NCBI GenBank assembly: GCA_964537505.1 | Contig: CAZICK010000107.1 | Span: 1 to 11,937, forward strand | Length of the DNA: 11,937 nt | DNA from: DAINBT01 sp036732785 | Lineage (GTDB): Bacteria; Planctomycetota; Phycisphaerae; Sedimentisphaerales; SM23-30 | Reading direction: 5' to 3' | In this document: positions 6,686 through 11,937 of the stretch, one piece after another | Layout: every line of letters starts with the position of its first letter | Numbering within the stretch: position 1 is the stretch's first letter | The notes under the pieces: generated by a model | What the model saw: only the letters and a program-made list of their open reading frames with translations | The model's database searches: none | What the model was told of the DNA's origin: nothing | Made by a program: the position numbers and the translations under genes

Positions 6686-7933
6686 ATGCCAATCGTAGTT
6701 CCAGTTAGTCAACTTGAGCCAGGGATGTGTCTGGCAAGCAATGTTGTGAATCGCTACAGTGTACTGCTGCCATACGGCCATACACTGTCAGCCAGCAATA
6801 TTTCCGCTTTGAATCGCAAATTCCCCAATAAGATGGTTCAGGTAACGGATCCTCTTCTTGATGAATTTGCCGAGTTTGAGGATGACAGTCAGGATCATCG
6901 AGTGTCGTTGGAAGTGCGACGTAACGTAGCTACAGCATCTCAGAAAGTCAGCCAAATCGTACGGTCGGGGGTAGCATTAACAGCCGATAACATTATCGGT
7001 ATGCAACATACTATTGAGGAAATGATAAAACATCTTCAGAACAATCCGGTGACCAGGGCCGTTATCGAGCAGAGTTGCAGTTGGGATGACTACCTTCAGG
7101 AGCACAGCGCCAATGTATTTTATTTGAGCATGATAATTGGAAATACGATTCGTAATTTTGTGAAGCAGGAGCGAGAAAGGCTTAGTGCCGCAAAAACACT
7201 TAGTAACGCCATGAACCTGACCCCTCTGGCAACCGCGGCTTTGCTTCATGATATCGGTATGACGCCTATTGAGCGTTTATACCAAAAGGCCAAGCCATTG
7301 ACGAAGGAAGAAATTGAACTAATAAAAGCGCATCCTGTAAATGGCGCCAATATGTTGCCTGACAGAATAGATCCGATGGTAAAGCTGGTTGTACGATCCC
7401 ACCATGAAAATTTTCATGGCAGTGGTTATCCGAATGGCATACAAGGTGATAAGATTCCCATTTTCGCACGGATATTACGCGTAGCCGATGCTTACAGCGC
7501 AGCGATATCCGATAGAACATATAGTCGAGGCAAAAGTAGAGTGCTGGCTCTACATGAAATGCTTCATGGCCGTTATAGGCTGTTCTATGATCCAGTTGTC
7601 ATCAGGGTATTTACCAGTATAACACAGCCATTCCCTATTGGCGCCAAACTCAGGCTTGATACCGGCCAAATAGCGGTTGTTACAAAACACAACAAGACAA
7701 ATCCTTTTAAGCCTGAAGTCCTGATAGCATTTGACAAATATGATAAACAGCTACCCAGAGAAGATATCGAGGGTCCATTTTTTATGGACAAACGTGATGA
7801 CCTAAGAGTTTTATCCTTCGGCGAGGAAGACATATCATTCATAAATGAATATACAGAAGAATCGTTGTCCGGTGATTTGGAAGAATCTCAAGTCCGGGAA
7901 TATAACGAGGTGTTTGATTTGGCTTATCCGTAG
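6686..7933 (+). CDS. HD-GYP domain protein (putative c-di-GMP phosphodiesterase)
   Basis: A 415-aa soluble protein. AAAGGGGG at 6671-6678, 7 nt upstream, fixes the start. Residues 1-60 (VPVSQLEPGMCLASNVVNR) resemble the small N-terminal domain that often precedes HD-GYP. Catalytic-domain ligands are present in order: H140 (HSANV), H188-D189 (LLHDIGM), K214-H216 (KAHPVNG), H239-H240-E241 (HHENFHGSGYP), the GYP at 247-249, and D268 in ARILRVADAY followed by SDRTY. HD-GYP enzymes hydrolyse cyclic-di-GMP and so control motility, biofilm and surface behaviour; this set of residues predicts activity. The position normally D before G-x-GYP is H244, a variant also found in the family. Residues 313-350 (TQPFPIGAKLRLDTGQIAVV) match the usual HD-GYP tail. 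There is no receiver or membrane domain, so the input signal is unknown. It is transcribed alone and convergent with the next cluster. Confidence 0.92.
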   Translation: MPIVVPVSQLEPGMCLASNVVNRYSVLLPYGHTLSASNISALNRKFPNKMVQVTDPLLDEFAEFEDDSQDHRVSLEVRRNVATASQKVSQIVRSGVALTADNIIGMQHTIEEMIKHLQNNPVTRAVIEQSCSWDDYLQEHSANVFYLSMIIGNTIRNFVKQERERLSAAKTLSNAMNLTPLATAALLHDIGMTPIERLYQKAKPLTKEEIELIKAHPVNGANMLPDRIDPMVKLVVRSHHENFHGSGYPNGIQGDKIPIFARILRVADAYSAAISDRTYSRGKSRVLALHEMLHGRYRLFYDPVVIRVFTSITQPFPIGAKLRLDTGQIAVVTKHNKTNPFKPEVLIAFDKYDKQLPREDIEGPFFMDKRDDLRVLSFGEEDISFINEYTEESLSGDLEESQVREYNEVFDLAYP

Positions 7934-8088
7934 CCAACAGCCGATATACGGCAGTTACCATAAGTATAGGATACACTTATAAAGGGAACAGGTTACGGCA
8001 AGAATGTCGGTTACCGAAGATTCGTCATTTACGCGAAAGGCCATCGCAATTCTTAATACCCCCCAGGAAGAGGAATTCAATTGCAAAA

Positions 8089-9117
8089 TTAATTTCCCCA
8101 CAGCCAGTTTTCTACCAGAAATGCGAGGTCGTTTACATCTACCAACCCATCCCCGGAAGGCGGACTGATATCCGCTGATGGCTCGCCGGTTATTTGTTGC
8201 CATTGGCCTGCAAGAATAGCGAAATCAGTCAGATCAACATCCCAATCTTTATCAATATCAGCTCTGTTAGAACTGAATTCTGTGGTGGTATAGCCTACAA
8301 TGGTTTCTCCGACGATGCCCTCAGTGGTCATTCCCATCATTGGATTTGTCCAGTCCGGGTGTGCTTCGCCTTGCACAAAAAGTAAAAATGTAGCATCCAC
8401 GGGAAGTTTAGTCGCCACTTCGGTTAACAGCCAGGATTCGAAATCTTCAGAGGTGCCTTCAAAATAACCCAACGGATCGTTAAGTGCGGTCGCAGCCATA
8501 CCGGCTGAGGTCAATTTGCTTATAGGAATAATAAAACCCTTCCATGAATAATTGTCAAAGGTCATATCAATACCGCCGGAACCTGCGAAAGGCGTATCGT
8601 AGTACCAGTCGAAATTTACCTCCAAAGCCCAGTTAGCATCAGTTGAAGGGTTGTATGTCCCGCTGTTTGGTATTCCATCGACTGGGCCATGATTCCCATC
8701 AGCAGCAGGATCATCCGGTTCAACCAATCGCTGGTGAGCAATAGATTTTCCCTCAGCAACATAACCATCAAAAACCAAAGAGGCCATTGCCGCTGAATTA
8801 CAATCTATATTAAACGTCACCGCCCCAGTCATTGAATGGATTCCTTCGGCATAGCCGGGGGGATAATCAGGCAGCCATATTCCAACCGGGTTCATAAAGT
8901 TAAAGCTAAAGCAGCCATCAGGATCGTATGTGCTGCCCCATATATCATCATCCGTTTGGATAAGATGGTCACCTGAGATGCCATACCAGCCTTTCGACTG
9001 TGGAAGCCATTGCATATTGTTCGGATCGGTTAGCAGTTCAAACTCTAAAGAGACTGCTTGTGCCGACGCAGACAGTGCTAATAACAATAATAACACAGTT
9101 TTGATTTTTACAACCAA
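8089..9117 (-). CDS. Secreted protein with two dockerin-like repeats, paralogue of the upstream PEP-CTERM protein
   Basis: A 342-aa exported protein. The start is TTG at 9117: AGGAG lies 9 nt upstream, and an in-frame TAG excludes an earlier start. That AGGAG overlaps the stop of the preceding gene, so translation is probably coupled. The signal peptide is residues 1-21 (KTVLLLLLALSASAQA, cleavage after AQA). The body (about 22-275) aligns throughout with the upstream protein: FELLT, HSMTG, NSGTY, FDWYYDTPFAGSG, MTFD, GFIIP, FESWLL and GIVGETI. The C-terminus instead carries two EF-hand-like repeats: DIDKDWDVDLTDFAILAGQW (287-306), complete, and SGDGLVDVNDLAFLVENWL, which lacks its first two acidic ligands. 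In planctomycetes such repeats occur on many secreted proteins without known cohesins. The body domain has no enzyme motif that I recognise. Confidence 0.85.
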   Translation of the reverse strand: MVVKIKTVLLLLLALSASAQAVSLEFELLTDPNNMQWLPQSKGWYGISGDHLIQTDDDIWGSTYDPDGCFSFNFMNPVGIWLPDYPPGYAEGIHSMTGAVTFNIDCNSAAMASLVFDGYVAEGKSIAHQRLVEPDDPAADGNHGPVDGIPNSGTYNPSTDANWALEVNFDWYYDTPFAGSGGIDMTFDNYSWKGFIIPISKLTSAGMAATALNDPLGYFEGTSEDFESWLLTEVATKLPVDATFLLFVQGEAHPDWTNPMMGMTTEGIVGETIVGYTTTEFSSNRADIDKDWDVDLTDFAILAGQWQQITGEPSADISPPSGDGLVDVNDLAFLVENWLWGN

Positions 9118-9129
9118 GGCGTCAGGCTC

Positions 9130-9990
9130 CTATGCATTTTTTAAGTACCGTCTCTGTCTTCTGATCCAATAAAATCCAACGGCTAAAAACATCGTTGTTG
9201 CAGGTTCCGGCACCGCATAGGCTATTATCGTTTCTCCGACAATGCCACCTGTATCCATATCCATCATCGGATCCGTCCAGGATGGATTTGCCTGACCTTG
9301 TGCAAAAAACAGATAAGCAGCTTCCTGCGGAAGTTGCGGAGTTATCTGATTTAATAGCCAGGACTCGAAATTGTCGTCAAAGTATCCTAACGAATCATCA
9401 AGTGTGGTGACAGCCATACCATCTGTAGTTAATTCGCTTACTGGGATGATGAATCCGCTCCACTGATAATCATCAAAAGTCATATCAGTGGCGCCAGAGC
9501 CTGCAAAAGGTGTATCGTAATACCAATCGAAGCAAGCCTGGAAAGCCCAGTTGGAAGCAGCAGTTGGAGAATATGTCCCACTGTTGGCGCCATTGTCGAG
9601 ATGCTGGGCGCTGAACTTGCCAGGTGAGACGTACCCGTCAAACTCCAGGGAAATAATATCCGCCGCTCCACCTGCCTGAAGGTCAATATCTAACGTAAGG
9701 GAACCTGTCATTGAGTGAGTTGATTTGGCATAACTCGCTGGTTCTGTTATGCCGTCAGGATTCATGTAATTAAAGCTAAAGCTGCCATCAGGATTAATCG
9801 AGCCGCCGGTGATATCATCACCGGTTCGGGGAAGATAATCACCGCCGTTTTGCTGCTGTTGGGGCAGCGTGCCTATGTTATCGGTACTGGTAAGCAATTC
9901 AAACTGAACGGTAGAGGCTGTTGTGTATGCCGGTAATCCCAATAAAGTTGTCAATATAATCGCTAATACTAATTTTTTCTCTTTCATCAT
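9130..9990 (-). CDS. PEP-CTERM sorting domain protein
   Basis: A 286-aa exported protein. The start is ATG at 9990 (a second ATG at 9987), with AGGA 6 nt upstream. The signal peptide covers about residues 1-25 (KLVLAIILTTLLGLPAYTTA). The body matches the downstream paralogue (FELLTSTDN, DGSFSFNYMNPDGI, HSMTGSLTLDID, FDWYYDTPFAGSG, WTDPMMDMDTGGIVGETI). The tail VPEPATTMFLAVGFYWIRRQ, then RRYLKNA (260-286), is a PEP-CTERM signal: the VPEP motif, a short hydrophobic stretch and an Arg cluster. Such tails are processed by exosortase and target proteins to the envelope or extracellular matrix; no exosortase gene is in this window. Only 12 nt separate it from its paralogue. The function of the body is unknown. 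Confidence 0.88.
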   Translation of the reverse strand: MMKEKKLVLAIILTTLLGLPAYTTASTVQFELLTSTDNIGTLPQQQQNGGDYLPRTGDDITGGSINPDGSFSFNYMNPDGITEPASYAKSTHSMTGSLTLDIDLQAGGAADIISLEFDGYVSPGKFSAQHLDNGANSGTYSPTAASNWAFQACFDWYYDTPFAGSGATDMTFDDYQWSGFIIPVSELTTDGMAVTTLDDSLGYFDDNFESWLLNQITPQLPQEAAYLFFAQGQANPSWTDPMMDMDTGGIVGETIIAYAVPEPATTMFLAVGFYWIRRQRRYLKNA

Positions 9991-10018
9991 CCTTTTTCCT
10001 GTTCATGTAAAAATAATC

Positions 10019-10564
10019 TTATGTTTTTGATACCTTGTGTGTGTGGTTGTGGTGGCTGTGTCCGTCGTGATGGTGACTGTTAAGATGCTCCTTCAGCCAG
10101 TCCGGAACACAAGCGTTCGAGTAACTGTCAAAGTTGGGAATGTAAGGTTTGATATCAAGTACCGGCGTGCCATCCAGTGCATCCAGTCCCTTCACAGTAA
10201 TCCGGCCGGTATCAGTTGAGAAATCTAACAGCTCAACAACAGACATCCCAATAGGATTGGGACGAACGGGCATTCTCGTGGCGAAGAGCTTTACCTGGGG
10301 CGGCTTTTGATGGCTCTTTGGCATTTTCCATTTTTTAGCCTTATGTATCCAGAACAAGACAATGATATGGGAATAACCCTGTAGGCCGCCAAGCCCTTTA
10401 GCATATCTGGGAAAAAGATGAATCTGCGAAGTATCTGCTGTCCATCCAGTGTGCGTGTGGGCTACATCTTCGGTCTGGGTATATGCTGAATGCACATGTC
10501 CTATCGGTCGAATTGTGAATGACTCTAAAGTAGCTTTGTCCGAATTACTGTTTGTTTCTTTCAC
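10019..10564 (-). CDS. TrmO/TsaA-family protein with His-rich C-terminal tail
   Basis: A 181-aa cytoplasmic protein of the TrmO (YaeB/UPF0066) family, S-adenosylmethionine-dependent enzymes that N6-methylate t6A37 in tRNA-Thr in E. coli. Family motifs are clear: FTIRPIGHVHSAY (16-28), GYSHIIVLFWIH (63-74), ATRMPVRPNPIGMSVVELL (95-113) and LDALDGTPVLDIKPYIPNFDS (127-147, a family hallmark). The start is GTG at 10564, inside a GTGA overlap with the stop of the upstream membrane-protein gene, so the two are translationally coupled. The tail at 164-176 has eight histidines in thirteen residues (10075-10037), which is not part of the TrmO fold and suggests metal binding. Given its partner, a role other than tRNA methylation is possible. 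I therefore give no symbol, although TrmO is the best name. Confidence 0.85.
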   Translation of the reverse strand: MKETNSNSDKATLESFTIRPIGHVHSAYTQTEDVAHTHTGWTADTSQIHLFPRYAKGLGGLQGYSHIIVLFWIHKAKKWKMPKSHQKPPQVKLFATRMPVRPNPIGMSVVELLDFSTDTGRITVKGLDALDGTPVLDIKPYIPNFDSYSNACVPDWLKEHLNSHHHDGHSHHNHTHKVSKT

Positions 10565-11169
10565 TTGCTGGCATTCCCTGATTTGACGGATTTACCAACC
10601 AGTAATCCGGCTGCCATACCTAAAATTATGTTGATTACGGCAATGCCTCCGACCGTCAAAGCAAAATATTCACCTGCCTGTGAAACCGGCCTCATCAGAA
10701 GAGTCCAGCAAAACAAAGCCAGGAATATTCTCGCTCCACAGAGACTACCGCCAGTCAGTATCAGACTTAATCTCCGCGATGGCTGCTGCCGGAAGTATTG
10801 CCAGATAAGGTCTCCTGCGATACCAGCTAATAGAGGAACCACAATAAACATGGGCCAGTAACCAATAAAACCTGCTGCCAGCTTTGTACTCACTTCGGCC
10901 ATGCCGGCAATGGTTAATGCGCCGAAGCGATTTATCCGAAGCAGAATTACCAGCAGAATAAATGTGCGTGGCAGTGCCGTGATTATTGAGCCCGACATCG
11001 GAACCGGCCAGGCCAGGTGGAGCGCTCGTCCCAAGAGCTGCCCGACACCGGCTAAAGCTATGCCCCCAATAACCGCAAATGCCAATTCTCGCCAGGTCAG
11101 AAATTTGATCTTTTCCCGCATACCTACCAGTGTCAGAGGCCTCGGATTTAATAAAGTTGTTCGTAACAT
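10561..11169 (-). CDS. Six-TM membrane protein, ECF-transporter S-component-like
   Basis: A 202-aa integral membrane protein. GGAG 7 nt upstream of the ATG at 11169 supports the start. About six hydrophobic segments can be drawn: roughly 28-50, 57-78, 83-101, 104-124, 135-158 and 168-193. Size, segment number, and an N-terminal TWRELAFAVIGGIALAGVGQ followed by conserved small and charged residues (AEVSTKLAAGFIG) resemble substrate-binding S components of energy-coupling factor vitamin or metal transporters, especially YkoE-like ones. This is pattern recognition, not proof. No EcfT or ATPase gene is nearby, so it would need to share a module encoded elsewhere. Its 3' end overlaps the TrmO-family gene by 4 nt. 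The substrate is unknown; the His-rich partner hints at a metal or metal-containing cofactor. Confidence 0.5.
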   Translation of the reverse strand: MLRTTLLNPRPLTLVGMREKIKFLTWRELAFAVIGGIALAGVGQLLGRALHLAWPVPMSGSIITALPRTFILLVILLRINRFGALTIAGMAEVSTKLAAGFIGYWPMFIVVPLLAGIAGDLIWQYFRQQPSRRLSLILTGGSLCGARIFLALFCWTLLMRPVSQAGEYFALTVGGIAVINIILGMAAGLLVGKSVKSGNASK

Positions 11170-11202
11170 TTTTTGTCTCCAATCATTAATATGTTATTTG
11201 TT

Positions 11203-11862
11203 TCAAAATGCACCAGGTGCTCTGTACCGAACAAATCGCACGCTCGTATCAGAAAAAAGGACATTTCTGCCTCCGCCCCAGCCACCCTTTTCCATGTGTG
11301 GGAATACAGGGGCGTTCTGACGAACCCAATCACTCATAAGCCAGCGGCAGGAAGGTGAATCATCTTTCAAAAGATGAGGGTATTCGGAAAAAGTTAGCGG
11401 TAGCGGCATACGTGTGTCCCGTCGATTTATCGAAAAATATTTGTAGCTGATGTAAGATCGCTGCCAGTTCTCGTCTGTGTTAATAACTGAGTCTCCGCCC
11501 GGCCCACCATATTCGTTACTTTGAGCATACGGTTCGACTGCTGCTGCACTGGGGCAGTAAAATACGTTCCTGCTGGCCAAATAGTCAGGGAAAAGACTCC
11601 GCACCAAAACTGATTGAGGATTACCGCAAAATTCTTCAACCGGATATCGACCATCATTATCCGTAGCATACATTTTCAGGCCAAAACCTAATTGCCGCAG
11701 GTTGCTTGCACAGACAACTTTGCGTGCCTGCTCCCTGGCCCTTCCCAGCGATGGAAGCATAATGGCCATCAGTGTCGATATGGTCGTCATAACTACCAGT
11801 AACTCTGGAAGCGAGAAGCCGGTAGATAGACTGAACACAGATTTATTTTGCTGTCTTGTCAT
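11203..11862 (-). CDS. Prepilin-type N-terminal cleavage/methylation domain protein
   Basis: A 219-aa type IV pilin-like or type II secretion pseudopilin-like protein. The N-terminus has the prepilin peptidase site TG|FSLPELLVV at residue 15/16, with the invariant glutamate five residues into the mature protein (E20) and a hydrophobic helix to about residue 37 (VVMTTISTLMAIMLPSLG). ARKVVCASNLRQLGFGLKMY and DNDGRYP are typical of the very large planctomycete family of such proteins. The C-terminus GGGRNVLFSDTSVRFV corresponds to that family's NVLF-x-DG-x-V ending, with T in place of G. The ATG at 11862 has no clear Shine-Dalgarno sequence. It is the first gene of the five-gene minus-strand cluster, 33 nt before the membrane protein. 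Planctomycete genomes carry many such proteins, and the role of this one is unknown. Confidence 0.88.
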   Translation of the reverse strand: MTRQQNKSVFSLSTGFSLPELLVVMTTISTLMAIMLPSLGRAREQARKVVCASNLRQLGFGLKMYATDNDGRYPVEEFCGNPQSVLVRSLFPDYLASRNVFYCPSAAAVEPYAQSNEYGGPGGDSVINTDENWQRSYISYKYFSINRRDTRMPLPLTFSEYPHLLKDDSPSCRWLMSDWVRQNAPVFPHMEKGGWGGGRNVLFSDTSVRFVRYRAPGAF

Positions 11863-11889
11863 ATCTTAAAATGGGGTAGCTATTTTTTT

Positions 11890-11912
11890 GGTTCCTCATA
11901 AGAATCTGTACA
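11890..11912 (-). repeat. Right copy of the dispersed 23-bp repeat
   Basis: This is the reverse complement of 77-99 with one mismatch (core 11893-11912 identical over 20 bases). It begins 28 bp upstream of the prepilin-like start codon, so it could also be part of that gene's leader or promoter. The left copy, however, has no gene in the equivalent place. Confidence 0.7.
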
Positions 11913-11937
11913 GAACACGAGGCTAAGAACTGCTGTA

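Noticed and set aside
7960..7980. Inverted repeat ATAAGT...ACTTAT between the convergent genes as a terminator
   Set aside because: The stem is short and AT-rich and no T-tract follows on either strand.

Overview
The window looks like a piece of a Planctomycetota chromosome, most likely class Phycisphaerae (Sedimentisphaerales-like). This is an inference from the gene content: large secreted proteins ending in planctomycete-style dockerin-like EF-hand repeats (D-x-N-G-D-C...DFAI-A-EW), a PEP-CTERM protein, a prepilin-like protein of the 'FSLPELLVV...ARKVVCASNLRQLG' type, and a XylR-type regulator. No rRNA or phylogenetic marker is present, so the assignment is moderate.

Left end (1-650). No convincing protein gene. 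A complete tRNA-Ser(GGA) gene lies on the minus strand. Between it and the next gene is a short stretch that reads like a decayed C-terminal coding fragment with two in-frame stops.

Regulator and control region (648-2506). A full-length XylR-family activator (LacI-like sensor plus AraC HTH) is on the minus strand. It is divergent from two secreted-protein genes across a 683-bp gap. The gap holds two perfect palindromes, a TATAAT box followed by a small palindrome, and a diverged tandem duplication of about 180 bp. The simplest reading is a sugar-responsive switch controlling itself and/or the adjacent secreted proteins.

Secreted tandem paralogues (2507-6370). Two signal-peptide proteins share an N-terminal beta-rich domain, an FN3-like and a PKD/Ig-like region, and one half-dockerin motif with a conserved cysteine pair. 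The second protein carries an extra copy of its N-terminal domain after the dockerin-like motif. A strong intrinsic terminator closes this unit.

Signalling gene (6686-7933). A stand-alone HD-GYP protein, probably a cyclic-di-GMP phosphodiesterase, faces the last cluster.

Five-gene minus-strand cluster (8089-11862). In transcription order: prepilin-like protein, six-TM protein resembling an ECF transporter S component, TrmO/TsaA-family protein with a His-rich tail, PEP-CTERM protein, and a paralogue of that protein ending in dockerin-like repeats. Gaps are short (33 nt, 4-nt overlap, 28 nt, 12 nt), so they are probably cotranscribed. The combination is unusual. The best-supported novelty is the adjacent paralogue pair with exchanged C-terminal sorting modules.

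A 23-bp sequence near the left end recurs inverted near the right end (22/23 identical), suggesting a dispersed repeat family.
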